A stretch of 64,000 bases of DNA from Anisodus tanguticus (GCA_034509755.1 CM067539.1:55934513-55998512), one strand, 5' to 3'; shown: positions 45,545-56,805, numbered from the stretch's first letter. Numbers and translations: made by a program. Notes: generated by a model from the letters alone, not told the origin.

Positions 45545-45562
45545 ACCTAGACTTCTTATACC
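45545..45562 (-). other. copia-4 primer-binding site (tRNA-Met type)
   Basis: On the minus strand TGGTATAAGAAGTCTAGG follows the LTR by a spacer of about 18 bp. It resembles the plant copia primer site TGGTATCAGAGC with mutations. Confidence 0.55.
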
Positions 45563-45580
45563 ATGAAAGAAATAATCTCT

Positions 45581-45752
45581 TGATTATTTTCATTAATGAA
45601 TGAATATATATATAATTTACAATTTTCATAATATGGAAAATCCTACTCCTATTCTACTCCCAAAATTCAATTCTAATTGTACAAGAATTCTACAATTATG
45701 ATAAATGTACAATGCTAATTAAATATAATAATATGTTACCAAATATATTTCA
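45581..45752 (-). repeat. copia-4 5' LTR
   Basis: About 172 bp. On the minus strand it begins TGAAATATATTTGGTAACAT and ends AATAATCA, followed by the leader with the primer site. Length and layout match the copia-3 LTR, but the sequence differs. There is no second LTR to confirm the ends. Confidence 0.6.
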
Positions 45753-47138
45753 AACCGTGATATACTTGGCATGTATATCACGGACTGTTTTGTCCAATGT
45801 GTTTCCATGATATACACGATATACTTTCAGTTACAACTCAAATTGAAGAAGATGATCTTACAAAGATCTTTTGTATAATTTTATAGATCTTTTATTTATT
45901 TTTATTAACTATGATAAAAAATATTATATAATTCTAATAACATTTGTAATAAACTACCAAACCACATCTCCTTATTTAATAGAGTTCATTACGATAAAAT
46001 CGTCAATTCACCGCTGGTCTCAGAGTCCCAGGTAATCCATAAAGAAATATAAATGCCCTCTCGAATGATTACATGAATGTACAAAATTTATCACGTCGAC
46101 TTCTTAATTGAAAATGGTATCTCTTGTTTTAGGTTGCAGTGTTTATACAGATCATAAAATTTGTTGACATGGGTACAATTTTATGAATTAATTAAGATAA
46201 GAATAAGACAAGGATTGTCAAGGCACTAAAAAAATAACACTTTAGCCCTAATGAAAAAGAAAAGAAAAACATACTTGGAGAATGAGAAAGACGCATGTAA
46301 CATAAATAAATAAATGGTACTAAATGAAGAATAATCCTATTTAATGGAGTCAACTCAGAATCATTTCATCCTTCTGTCACATATGCCAAACTTCTTTTTT
46401 TCTTAAGAGGGATTAATTAAAGATAAAGTAATGCTTTGTGACCTAAAACATTCTTAATTTTTATCCTAATACATTCGATATGCCATTAAGTAGCATTTGG
46501 ACAAATTTTAAATTGCACCAATCTAATGTAGTTGACCTAAGTAGACAAATAGTATAAATCTGTTTAATAGAGGAAACTTGAGCTACAAATTGAGGGTACT
46601 TATAAATTATAAATAAAATTTGATGGGTACATATGAACTTTTTTCTAGAAGTATTCGGATATGTGGAGTCCGTCTATTTCATGATGATACTTTTATAAAA
46701 GTCAAAGAACAAAATACAATATTTTATTCTAATGATGGGATATGAATGGACTCAAAAAGAAATATAGGATAAAATAATCGTTTTTCTGTTCATCAGATAT
46801 GATATATTTGTTTAGTTTATTATTCAGTGTTAACTATACTAATAATATACAAATAAGTCTATTAAAAGGATTCTATCTATTAGGTGATAGAATTGGAGTA
46901 TTGTGAGTTGCTTATTGCTTTATTAAGTAGTCAAAGCACACAAAATTGAAGTTTGTTATGCAATTCTGAATTAATTCCAACAATACATAGTTGTTTCTTG
47001 ATTTACCCTAAACTCAGTTGCATCTCTAACCAAAAGATCAGAAATTTGGAGGTTGTACCGATGACATTTTCTTTCTTTCTTTCTTTGCTGGAAAGAAGAA
47101 CTTTGCATTAAAATGTTTGGGTAGTTACTAAAGAAATA
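45753..47138. other. AT-rich intergenic DNA
   Basis: About 1.4 kb with no recognised gene or transposon. A (TTTC)n microsatellite lies at 47068-47086. A short interrupted inverted repeat, CGTGATATACTTGGCATG with CATGATATACACG nearby, lies at 45755-45825. Confidence 0.5.
47068..47086. repeat. (TTTC)n microsatellite
   Basis: Four to five TTTC units. No function is inferred. Confidence 0.85.
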
Positions 47139-47339
47139 TGTTATACAATTTTATTCATCAATAATGTACAATATATATAGTAGTACAAGAATATCTAAAC
47201 TATGTAACTAATCAACCTAATTACAATAAGAAATATAATTCTACCTAAAATAGGAGACCTAATTACAATAGGAATACAATTCACCTAAAATAAGAGATAT
47301 ACAATTAATGAAAAAATATTCGGGAAATATTCTATTAAA
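47139..47339 (-). repeat. copia-5 3' LTR
   Basis: About 201 bp. On the minus strand it starts TTTAATAGAATATTTCCCG after the purine tract ACTGCGGGGG and ends ATTGTATAACA. The first bases would normally be TG, so the terminus is mutated. It holds an internal direct repeat CCTAATTACAATA (two copies, about 47216-47280) that lengthens it compared with the copia-3 LTR. Confidence 0.75.
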
Positions 47340-48507
47340 CCCCCGCAGTCGAAGCGGGAGGTTCACGAACACTGAGACTGGCTCGAAAATCATCAAATAG
47401 TATGCGTGGAAGTCCTTCGGTGAAGATATCAGCAATCTGATAACTAAAAGGAACATGAAGGACACAAATTTGACCACGCGCCACTTTTTCGCAAACGAAA
47501 TTAATGTCCATCTTAATGTGTTTTCTGCGTTGATGTTGGACGAGATTGCCGGAAAGATATATCACACTAATATTATCGCAGTAGTTCAGTGTTGCCTTTT
47601 GAATTAGGCAGTGAAGCTCAAGTAGAAGGTTACGGATCCAACAAGACTCAAAGACGACGTTGGCGACACCTCTATACTCTGCTTCGATACTGGATTGGGA
47701 TAATGTAGGTTGCCTTTTGGAAGACCAAGACAATAGGTTATCTACGAGGAAAATGCAGTAACCAGAAGTGGTGCGTCGAGTGTCAAGACATCCACCCCAA
47801 TCAGCATCAGAATAAGTAGTAAGACCAGTGAGCAAGGACCTATATAGATGTAATCCGAAGTGAAGTGTATCTTGGATGTATCGTAAAATATGTTTGAGGG
47901 CATGCATGTATGCTTCTATCGGATTGTGTATGCGTAAGAAGATTTGTTGCACAACATACGATATGTCAGGTTTCGTGAATGTGAGGTACTGCAAGGCCCC
48001 AGCCAGGCTACGATAATGATTCGATTCTGAATATGGAGGGCCAAAATCAACGCTGAGCTTGGAATTGGTGTCTACTGGCGTGGGGGATGGTTTGCAAGAT
48101 GTCATGCCTACACGGTCAAGGATCTTTTCGGCATACTTCTTCTGACACAGAAATAGGCCACCAAAATTTCGAGTGATAAAGATGCCCAAGAAATAACTCA
48201 GAGGGCCCAAATTCTTCATAGCAAACTTAGAGGAAAGGAGAGACATAATGGACCGGCGGAGAGCATCAGATGATGTGGTGAAGATGATGTCATCAATATA
48301 TAATAATAGGTAAACCATGTATGTACCCTTGTTGTAGGTGAATAGGAAATGATCGTATCTATTGTATGAAAAACCGATAGAAGAGACATAATCGGCGAGC
48401 CGCTGGTACCATGGTTGAGGAGCCTGTTTCAGTCCATAAAGTGATTTTTGCAATAGACACATATAATCTGAATGAATAAGATCCATGAAACTCATAGGCT
48501 GATGCAT
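47335..48507 (-). pseudogene. copia-5 RT (C-terminal two thirds) and RNase H
   Basis: A 390-codon open frame, the longest in the window. RT shows LYGLKQAPQPWYQRL and LLLYIDDIIFTTSS (YIDD replaces the more usual YVDD, a conservative change), then LGPLSYFLGIFITRN and YRSLAGALQYLTFTKPDISY. RNase H shows LTTYSDADWGGCLDTRRTTS, SSIEAEYRGVANVV, YCDNISVIYLSGNLVQHQRR and YQIADIFTEGLPRILFDDFR. All RNase H acidic residues (D, E, D) are kept. The start is not a true start codon: the frame continues upstream to 49449 with only two stops. Whole RT+RNase H could be a late casualty. Confidence 0.93.
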
Positions 48508-49449
48508 ATATATTGTTTCATGAAGATCCCCATGTAAGAAGGCATTCTTGACATCAAGTTGATGAATGGGTCAAGACTCGGATAGGGCAATGCTAAGGAC
48601 GGTCCAGATGGTTGAGGGATTTACGACTAGACTAAACGTTTCATCAAATTCCACTCCCACCTGTTAAGACCTGTCATCACCTACAAGACGAGCTTTGTAC
48701 CTCTCAAAAGAACTATCAGATTTCTTTTTATGTCTACAAATCCACATAGAACGAATAATGTTAGCATCAGGTGGACGGGGTACTAGGTCCCACGTCTTAT
48801 TATCAATAAGAGCATTATATTCGTCAATCATTGTGGCGTTCCAATTAGGGTCAGACCAGACATCCTTCGGATTTCGAGGAGCAGGGGAATGGATAACTGA
48901 ATCGGATATGTTAAACAACTGCTTAGTTTTATGAATTATGTGCATGGCATGGGTTTCCATGGTCTGAGAGCATGTCTCAGGACGCGGGATAGGAGTAAGG
49001 TGTGCCGCGGGATTGCCTGGAAGATGAGGAAGGGTAGGGGTGGCGGGACCAATTGGCCGAGAGGTGGCTGCGGAATCACCTTGAGGAGGGCTATTCCGGG
49101 CCACCGTCGGTAGAACCGGGTGGGCAGTGTGTCCTGGACTGTCTGAGGTAGGGGCGAGTGCCAGGGTCTGGGATGACGGACTATGAAAATGATGAATTAG
49201 AAGAGAGTTCAGGCCATCATCTAAGAAGTCGTAGGAATTCTTAGGTGACAAGTCTAGGGAGGCAAAGGAGGATTGAGACTCATCAAATAGGACATGACGT
49301 AAAATATTAATTTTACGGCTCGACAAATCATAGCACGAGTAACCACAATGATTCGCAGGGTAACCCAGAAACATACATGGCGAAGACCAGGGTTGGAGTT
49401 TGTAAGTGGTCGGATAGAGAGGATAACAGAGACATCCAAAGATATGCAA
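48508..49449 (-). pseudogene. copia-5 integrase C-terminus, linker and RT N-terminus
   Basis: Same reading frame as the RT/RNase H piece, interrupted by two nonsense codons: TAA at 48664-48666 and TGA at 48571-48573 (the latter where a Trp is expected before PIHQLDVKNAF). The open part starts with MHIFGCLCYPLYPTTYKLQP and MFLGYPANHCGYSCYDLSSR of the integrase C-terminal domain. A Pro/Ser/Thr-rich linker follows (SSQTLALAPTSDSPGHTAHP and on), then RT N-terminal text, NPKDVWSDPNWNATMIDEYN, ALIDNKTWDLVPRPPDANII and RSMWICRHKKKSDSSFERYK. Confidence 0.9.
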
Positions 49450-50560
49450 GTCTTGGTATGAGGGGTTCCTACGAAACAGAACTCGAGTGGGCGACCGTTG
49501 AGATAAAGACTTATTTGGGATTATATTTAGGAGATAGATGACACTGGAGAGTGCGTAATGCCAGAATTGAGAGGAATTGAGGTGTGAGCAAGTAGGGCAC
49601 GAATTAGGTTATTTATGGTTCGTATTTTTCGTTCGACTTTACCATTTTTGGAGGAGTGTGAGGGTAGGAAAAAAGAAAGGTAAGACCATTCTTGGAGCAA
49701 AACTGTTTGAATTGATTATTATTGAATTCTCTGCCATTGTCACATTGAAAACATTTAATGCTCTTTTCAAATTGTATTTTTACGAAAGCACTAAATGAGG
49801 AAAAAATAGGGTAGACCTGAGATTTATTGCCAATTGAAAAATTCCATAGAAAGTTGGAATAATAGTCCAAAAAAACATATAATATCGATGGCTAGCCATA
49901 CTTAAAATAGGAGACGTCTACAAATCACTATGTATGATATCGAAAGGCAGTAAAATTTGTGGATGCAGAAAATGGTAATTTAACATGTTTTCCAAAAATG
50001 CAGGATTCACATATAGGAGTCCTAGAAATACGGTTGCAATTAATAAAATTATTTTTCCTAAAATAGTGTAAAACAGAATCTCCCGGATGTCCTAATCTAG
50101 AATGTCATAAGGAAGATGAAAGAGCAGAAAAGGTTGATGGAACTGAGGCTGGATTGTTGACGGCATTTGAAATAGGGTAGAGATCTCAAGTGCTGTCACG
50201 TCTCATTATTCGTCTCCCTGTCATAAAATCCTTCACCGAAAAACCAAAAGGAACAAAGTCGAGGAAAACATTATTATCAGTTGTGAAACATCACACAGAG
50301 ATTAGATTCTTAATGAGTTTAAGGGCATGGAGGATATTTTTTAAGATTAGTGGTGGATGTGGTGGGGATACGAATGAATGACCAATACCGAGAATGGGAA
50401 TGCCTTGTCCACCACCAACAACAATATTCCAATTTAAATTACTCAAATTGGAATAAGATGAGAGAGTACCTTGTTATGCCGTCATGTGAGATGTGGTGCC
50501 CGTGTCTATATACCAATTTTCATCTGGAGCGTTGAGTGACATTGTGTTTATAGCTGCCTC
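49450..50560 (-). pseudogene. copia-5 integrase core and protease
   Basis: Pieces in several frames. 49613-49870 holds SNFLWNFSIGNKSQVYPIFS and KCFQCDNGREFNNNQFKQFC (integrase core), and ends in VKSNEKYEP. Further right, HHCC text (LGHPGDSVLHYFRK-like, about 50040-50110) is readable. Protease reads WYIDTGTTSHM at about 50488-50520, with the D-T-G triad kept, then the conserved LSSYSNLSNLNWNIVVGGGQ and GIPILGIGHSF. A stop interrupts shortly after TSHMTA. At least four frame changes lie in the region. Confidence 0.85.
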
Positions 50561-51404
50561 AATGTCAGGTGATGCATAAGTTGAGGGGGGGTTGTGCTAT
50601 GTAGGCCTGTTGTGGACGTGGGCCGAGTATGCCAGGGTGGGCCTGTAGGTTCTGAAATGGAGTCTATGAGGATGTCGAATATGGGCAAAGAGGAGAGGCC
50701 CACACATTCCACGGTGGGAGGCAACCCACGATGGACGTTGCTGCCACCGCTGCGGTCACTGCTAGCTGTTTCCTACCGGTCGGGACTGCTCCTTCCCGCC
50801 GCTATTGTTGGCAGAATTCCATTCACCGCGGCCCTTGCCAAACTTCCTACTTCGACGGTTGTTGCGAGTGGATGCAGGCTGTTATGGGTCCTTGGACAGG
50901 TGGTTCTGGTTGCCAGAGCTTGAGGCCCTGCCATCGACGGAGGGCTCGACGGTAGTGGTGAGGGCGGCATCGGCAATGATGTCCTGAGTGGTGTTGCGCT
51001 TGATTTTTCAAGTTTCCTCAAGAATGAGCTTCGAACGGGCCTCATAAAATGGAGGTAACGCCGTCATAAGATTCATTAAAGCCTGCAATAAGTTGCATAA
51101 CCAATCACTGATTAGTGACTGGTGCGCCGACGTTGGAGAGTTGGTCGGCAATCATCTTGAGTTCTTGACAGTATGTAGATACATTTGGGAAATCATCCTG
51201 ATGAACATCCTTGAACTAATTTTCAAGGTATAACGTTTGTTGAATTTTGTTGTCATGGAAAATGGTTTCCAAACATTCCCACGTTTGCCGGGTAGTGGCA
51301 TCGGTCTTAATGATGATGTGCAACAGATCATTAGAGATCGTATCGTATATCCATTGGAGTACGACTGCGTCCAAATGAGATCAGAGTGCATCATCAGAAG
51401 TCGA
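50561..51404 (-). pseudogene. copia-5 gag, truncated
   Basis: Decayed gag. Near 51130-51400 the minus strand gives, in mixed frames, HLDAVVLQWIYDTISNDLLH, TWECLETIFHDNKIQQTLYL and CQELKMIADQLSNVGAPVTN, the helices of the gag domain. The left part (50600-51000) is the Gly/Ser/Arg-rich tail. The N-terminal ~50 residues are missing because the sequence changes to the caulimovirid at about 51405. GC-rich plus-strand frames over the tail (50594-50955) are shadows. Confidence 0.8.
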
Positions 51405-51816
51405 TACATATAACTTCTGTACCAGGCATATAATCGTAACCATATAACTTTATGTTAAGTATTAAAGCATTCAGAGAGTTCTCATCTTGAAAGGATACTT
51501 GTAAGTTAGGATATGCATTAAAATAAACATGATCATAGGCCAAACTGGTTTGCACAGTTCCTATAAGGGACTTTTTCCAGTTACGATTTCTACCATCTCT
51601 TAGAGCTACTATAAAGCTCTCTGGTAAGCCTCTTAAAGTAAGTGGCTTAAATGCAATTTGAACTAACCCAATGTGCATAAAATGATGGGTTTCCCTATAA
51701 GGAGCAAGATCACTATCATTTAATAATTTAAAAGTATCATGATGGCTATCTATAGTGATAGTTTCTTCAGTTGTTTTAACAACTTGTGTAAGGTCTAATT
51801 TTTTAAAAGTGTCCAT
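51394..51816 (-). pseudogene. Caulimovirid movement protein, N-terminal part
   Basis: The first 140 codons of a 30K-superfamily cell-to-cell movement protein, which in intact viruses lines plasmodesmata. The start ATG at 51814-51816 lies about 170 bp downstream of the primer site. Visible family text is LVQIAFKPLTLRGLPESFIV and LRDGRNRNWKKSLIGTVQTS, followed by a region with hydrophobic strands. It is cut off at about 51405 by the junction with copia-5; the last few codons come from there. About half or more of the domain is missing. No active protein is expected. Confidence 0.82.
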
Positions 51817-52740
51817 TTGATATATTAATATGGGTTTGATCTTTGGGATAGTCCACTTATTAAGCAGATCTAAATGTTGAGGTATATCATATTCTTTTTT
51901 TTTTTACTGTTTTTAACAGTGTTTGTGTTTCTGATGATATTCATCATTGTAAGAGTGTGTTGAACAAATGTTACCTATTACTTCATGAATACCATGGTTC
52001 TGATACCAAATTATGCGGAACGGACCATAGAGGAGACTCGAGGATACACTATTACCGGATAACAACCATGTCGGATGCTACCTTAACTTAAGACAGACCC
52101 AAAATGCTCTAACACAACCACAGCTTAGTGGACTTGAACAGGGCCATCAGTCCGAGCTTCAGATATTCTGCCTGGGTTATTCTCTACCAAACCTCAGTAT
52201 TTCCTCACATGATTTTCTGCTAATTATAGCATTAATACCATGATTGTCAGTAGTCTAGTACAACATAGTTCAACACAAGGTATTTAGCATTTCATTTAGG
52301 CTAAATATGAATATAAATTTAAAAATAAAATAAGACAAAAATTTAAAATTACCTAAGTTCCTGAGGTTGTGCTCAGAACAGGAGGATGTACAACAAACTT
52401 CAATTTTTTATTATAAAGAGAGTTTTTACAAAGTAGAGATAGTAGTTGGCAAAAGCCTACCTCTCTAACTAAACAAATGACCATTTATATAGGGGTCGAG
52501 AGTTATAATCCTATAGCCAAATGGCTGACACTTGTAAATTAAATAGCCCACAGACGATCGATAATTACAAATGTCAAAAAGAAAAAGTAAAGGGCCTACT
52601 AGTGGCCGACAAAACAAAATAAATGGGGTCCACAACATGTGGTTGATAACCCAAAAGAAAAAGTGGCCAAATATACAGGCCCTAAAAATACAATAATTTA
52701 CTAGCTTTATTAAAGTTGGTTTGTTTTCTCCCACCGGCTA
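51817..52740 (-). promoter_or_regulatory. Caulimovirid intergenic region: promoter, leader and primer site
   Basis: On the minus strand a TATATAAATGG box lies at 52482-52492, the equivalent of the 35S-type promoter TATA box that drives the pregenomic RNA. Transcription would start about 30 bp further on. A leader of about 460 nt follows, and then the tRNA-Met primer site at 51989-52005. A polyadenylation-like AATAAAA (minus) lies near 52404-52412. The upstream AAGGTGGCC-type text was not analysed further. Whether it can still act as a promoter cannot be judged. Confidence 0.7.
51989..52005 (-). other. Caulimovirid tRNA-Met primer-binding site
   Basis: On the minus strand this reads TGGTATCAGAACCATGG, matching the complement of the plant initiator tRNA-Met 3' end (TGGTATCAGAGCC...) over 10 contiguous bases and part of the remainder. 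By convention it marks position 1 of a caulimovirid genome. Confidence 0.85.
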
Positions 52741-54183
52741 ACTCCGTCGGGTCCTATTATTATCTTTAAATCTTCTCTTTTCCTTTGTTCTTATCTGTTG
52801 TGGAAGATTCTTTCATGTTGTTTTAAAATGTCTGGAGATATTCTTCAATATTGAAGTCCGGACCATATGGATCTTGTGATTCCTGGATATCATCTTCTCC
52901 CTCTGTGTGAATAGACGCCATTAAGGTGTCGGATGGAAATTCATCTTCTAGATTTTTCATTAAATCATCTCTAACTTCCGCTATATAGAAAGCTATGATT
53001 TCCGATTTTGAAACCACTCTTTTTTAAAATTTGTAGTCTTCTTGCAATATGCTTGAACAGACTATTACTGCTTGAACAAACTATTAGTCTCGGGTTGCTG
53101 GACCTTCTCTTTTAATTCCTTATAATGAGTAATGGTAGTATTAACTTGTTCTATTAGTTGTTGCCCATTTAATTGGCCATCCTTGGTCTTTTGCAAGAGC
53201 TTCTTCCAGAATCTTGTATAATATTTTTTGTGAAAGCAATGTATATTTTGCGGGGTATAACCCAATTCCACTGACCATCTCATTATTCAGGGGATGGAAA
53301 ATTCAACAAAAAATGCATATTAGCAATTCCTTTAATAATCGTTTCATTATTTTCCCATTCTATAATTTTGAGAGACACTTCAATCCATTGTGTGTATAAA
53401 CTCTTGAATTGCTGAGGTAAAATAGTTATGAATGGATCATAATTAATCCACCATTGTCAAAATCAATTTGGTATGTTTTGTTTATAAACATGCGAACAGA
53501 TCTTTATTAACCAGGAATGTCTTTTATTAGAATTTTCATAGAGAAAAGTTTTGTAAAAACTGTCCATGTGATCCCAATAATTAAACTTTACCTGAACTTT
53601 CTGTTCTGGATGGAAATATTCCCTTTCCTTTTTATACTGAATCCCTAATCGTTTGGGTGAATATTTTCTTGATTATAATCTTTAAAAAGTTAGAAACTTT
53701 CCTGGTATTTGCTGGATAATAGTGCTGAATATTAGCTGATCCGGTAGTCTCATAATGCATTCTGGATTTATAAGTAAGAATTGGATATGATCCAATTTCC
53801 AGATATCTTTCCATTAATTTCTATGGTTCATCCTTCCATTGAAGGTCTTTATGATCTTGAAGAAGTATTACTTATTTATTATCACTTTGCTCATAAGCGT
53901 CATTATCTTCCTGGTCATTATTAATGACTTCTGATTAAGAAGGTGGTGTATTACTATCATTCTCTTTGGATTTATAAAATTCATAAACTGTTGATATAAC
54001 GGACTTTCCTTATCAATATTGGAAGTCCCTGCAATATTTTTGGCTATAAGCCTTTTGTTTCCCAGCTGGACTAAGCTATTATTTCGTCCAGTTTCACGTC
54101 CTCTTCCTCCCCGACATCTATAATGATTGGGGTCTCCTTGCCATGTTGGCCTCATGATCCTTCAAATGGGTACAACAACAGAG
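52741..54183 (-). pseudogene. Caulimovirid second ORF region, unidentified
   Basis: Region downstream of RNase H with several open pieces: 53868-54155 (begins MRPTWQGDPNHYRCRG, Arg/Gly-rich), 53632-53814, 53065-53283 (a Lys/Glu/Gln-rich helical stretch, likely coiled coil) and 52823-53017 (acidic, DDIQESQDPYGPDFN). They look like parts of one ~450-residue protein split by stops and frameshifts. I do not recognise a domain. Position suggests the accessory ORF that follows RT-RNase H in some caulimovirids, possibly with a translation or inclusion-body role. That is inference from position only. Confidence 0.6.
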
Positions 54184-55008
54184 TTATGAACTCAAGTATT
54201 CTCTTTTTAGAAAATCAGGGAGACAATCTATCCCTTTTTTATAATAGATTTCAAAATCGAATGACGCTAATAAGGCTTGCCATCTAGCAAACATCTGTTT
54301 AGACACATCATGTTTGCAATCTTTGTTAAACATATATCTGACTGATTGGCAATCAGTTTTTATTAAAAACTTTTGATTGTATATATCACCCTGAAATTTA
54401 AGAACACGTTTGACAATGGCAAGTATTTCTTTTGCCATTGTGGAGTAATTCTTCTGACTAGTATTCTATTTGCCATAATAGAATTGTACTAAATACTCTT
54501 GTTTATCAACTGGAGAGTATTGTTTTAGGATGCCTCTGTAACCAATCTCTGAAGCATTTGTTTCTATAATTTTTTGCCATGTATGATTGGCTAAAGTGAG
54601 ACATGGAAGGTTATGAACATCCTCTTTAATTTTTTTGATAGCTTGAGTATGATCATCTGTCCATGGCTTGTGAATCTTTTTCAGTCTATCATATAAAATA
54701 GTTGTGTCTTTGGCCAAATTCTTTATAAAAGGAGATATATAATTTAAACTACCCAAAAATCTTTGTAGTTGGGTTTTATAAGTAATTATATCTGGGAATT
54801 TGGATGCAAATTCAATACTTCTATCAATGGGAGTAATTTTCCATTTTTCAATGTTACGACCTAAAAATCTGACTCTTGTTTGAAAAAGTGCCATTTTTGG
54901 TTTGGATATAACTAAACCGTTTTGAACAATAATTGTTTTGAAAATATTAAGATGCTTAAAATGATTTTCTATTTTTTCAAAAAATACTAGAATATCATCT
55001 ATGTACAC
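54184..55008 (-). pseudogene. Caulimovirid reverse transcriptase (C-terminal half) and RNase H
   Basis: One reading frame with a single stop (TAG at 54466-54468) between RT and RNase H. RT begins right at the active site, MYIDDILVF, with YIDD at 54994-55005, followed by ALFQTRVRFLGRNIEKWKIT and the RT thumb/connection LQRFLGSLNYISPFIKNLAK. RNase H shows an Asp-containing IETNASEIGYRGIL block, where the first catalytic Asp appears as Asn, then FLIKTDCQSVRYMF (a catalytic Asp). The upstream half of RT is missing beyond about 55017. Confidence 0.9.
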
Positions 55009-55017
55009 AATAGTAAA

Positions 55018-55698
55018 ATTACTATATTTTTATTATTTTTAAAATTCATAGACAAGAAAATTGCAACAATTCTCTATTATTTACTTAAATTTATAGTCAT
55101 GTGTGAATGTATACAAGAAAAGAATAGTATTCCTATAAGTTAAATGTGTTAGCTCAAAGTTGTCGGAGAATTTGTTTTATTGAAGACCTCTTCATGTTTT
55201 ATCAAGTCTTTTCTGCCTCAAGATTAATAAAAATAAGAAAACCATCATATAATTTAGTCAAACTATTATCTTATTGAATTATTTCATACTTATTTTGTGG
55301 TTATTATTTAACATGTTATCTGCAAACAAAATAATTCTTCTGAATTTAAAGCACGTATACTGCAACATTGACATAATGAAATATTTTTTCACTTTCTATA
55401 TAAATTTTGCTGAATTGACAAAACATCAGGGTGTTATTGGTCATTTCATTAGAACTATTGAAGCATTTTTTACTCTAATTGCAATTCACCAGGTAAGAAT
55501 ATTTTCATCATGTAAGAGAAGACCCTGTCAAACGATGGTGTCTTAACATTTGATGATTTGAATTATCAATCTAACTGCTTTATACTCAATTGTATCTTCT
55601 ATGGTACATATGTGTTTGTATATTTTTTAATTTAATTCTTAAGTTAATTTGACAAATAATATAGAGGGTCAAGATGTGATTATTCGTTATATATGATA
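55018..55698. other. Flank between the caulimovirid fragment and copia-6
   Basis: AT-rich, with no transposon signals. A short segment, 55430-55492, is bounded by an AG-type acceptor (ACATCAG) and a GTAAGAA donor and reads VIGHFIRTIEAFFTLIAIHQ in the plus orientation; it might be an isolated exon of a cellular gene. The frame is open but too short to identify. The remainder shows nothing I can name. Confidence 0.35.
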
Positions 55699-56805
55699 TG
55701 TTGGAATATGTAAAGCAACAACAGGAATAGTAAATAACTATTACAGTGATCGAAAGGATAAACAACAAAGAGGACAACAACAAGTTGTCAATATCTTGAT
55801 CTTTAATTGAAACTTCAAATATGGAACTTGTATTCGGAAATACAAGAACATGAACTGCTACACTTGTGGCTTGTAGATCCGCTGAGAATACGAATGGTTA
55901 GAGTCCTTCGTCTGTTAAGTTAACACATGAAACACTTAGCAACCAATTAGATAAACACAACACCACCGGCTGAGTCGAGAGATGGCTCTCTGTCTTTAAG
56001 ACAAAAATGCCCCCGTATATAGGCTTTACGGAAGTGTGGACAATAGTCTCCCAAGATGAAATAACAAACTATCAAGTGTGCAAAGCCTACACAAATGATC
56101 TCAGCGAAGAACACGAATAATGAATATTACTAAGAGAAGGATTGGTATCAGGAAAATCTGATCTCTTTGTGGTGTTGTGAACGTGCTTTTCTGTTCATAT
56201 GTTCTTTTATAGAATTGAGCCAAAGGCCTCAATTTATAGGTGTGCAAGATGGCCTCTTCAAGTGCCCATGTAATGGTCATTTAAATTCCATACAATGGCC
56301 CTTTAAACCACCAACTAATGCAGTCAAATAATGGCTGATGGAGGAAAATCTGTCAAGTTAATTCTCCAAAACCTCTCCATAATCAGCCAAAATTTTGGAC
56401 TTCCGTCGAGTAAACACTGCCTGAGAAGCGTCGCGGCGCTGCAGCATTTAGCGTCGTGGCTCCGCGGCTCCAGTAACCAAAAATTGGAATTAGCGTCGCG
56501 GCACTCCGGCGCTACGGCCCAATCCGCGAGGCGCCGCGGCCCTTTCCGACCCGTTCCATTTACACCTCGCACAATCCTTCCTTCGTTTACCAACGTGGAA
56601 CACTTGTTATTTATCCAATAACCATCCATCATTCTATGTCTCAAACATTTCACTTACGTACCAATATCTCTTTCATTAACAAAATTTACGATACTTGGCA
56701 CTAAAATTGCACGTGTGTGGAAATGATATTTCCGACGTGCGGGCCCAATTGTTTGAGTCATAAATAATGGGATAAACTTAATTCCACATTAGTAAATTTC
56801 AAACA
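55699..56805 (-). repeat. copia-6 3' LTR (1107 bp)
   Basis: Minus-strand 3' LTR. It begins (right end) TGTTTGAAATTTACTAATG and ends (left) CATATTCCAACA. Contains the CpG-dense patch at 56426-56545 with GCCGCGACGCTAATTCC-like text, and a TATAAAT box at about 56234-56240 (minus). The purine tract AAAAAGGGGAT lies at 56806-56816. Confidence 0.88.

Larger units (their letters stand above)
42700..45752 (-). mobile_element. copia-4: 5' half of a Ty1-copia element
   Basis: Minus-strand element of the same group as copia-3 and copia-5, with 5' LTR, gag, protease and integrase but without RT, RNase H or a 3' LTR. The break comes in the Pro-rich linker after integrase, near 42700, where recognisable text ends abruptly. 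That breakpoint falls in the same part of the polyprotein as the linker of the other elements. Truncation followed integration, because the LTR and leader are normal. Confidence 0.88.
47139..51404 (-). mobile_element. copia-5: Ty1-copia element missing its 5' end
   Basis: A minus-strand relative of copia-3 and copia-4, with a 3' LTR (47139-47339), RNase H, RT, integrase, protease and most of gag. The 5' LTR, leader and N-terminus of gag are absent. At about 51405 the sequence changes into a caulimovirid movement-protein frame. RT and RNase H are better preserved than in copia-3. The element has no 5' LTR to date it by. Confidence 0.9.
51405..55017 (-). mobile_element. Integrated caulimovirid (pararetrovirus) fragment
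   Basis: About 3.6 kb of a plant pararetrovirus on the minus strand, in the order RT and RNase H (right), an unidentified second ORF region, an intergenic region with TATA box and primer site, and the movement-protein start (left). The aspartic protease, capsid and the first half of RT are absent. Stops and frameshifts interrupt the ORFs, so this is an old, incomplete copy. The layout fits caulimovirids with a long polyprotein followed by another ORF. I cannot name the genus; Florendovirus- or Solendovirus-like are the candidates. Confidence 0.88.

Noticed and set aside
50594..51045. Overlapping GC-rich frames on both strands in copia-5
   Set aside because: They cover the low-complexity tail of gag. 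No frame has a motif and the neighbouring gag helices are in broken frames, so these are compositional frames.
51405..55017. A functional virus copy
   Set aside because: Protease, capsid and half of RT are missing, and stops and frameshifts interrupt the remaining ORFs. It is a relic.
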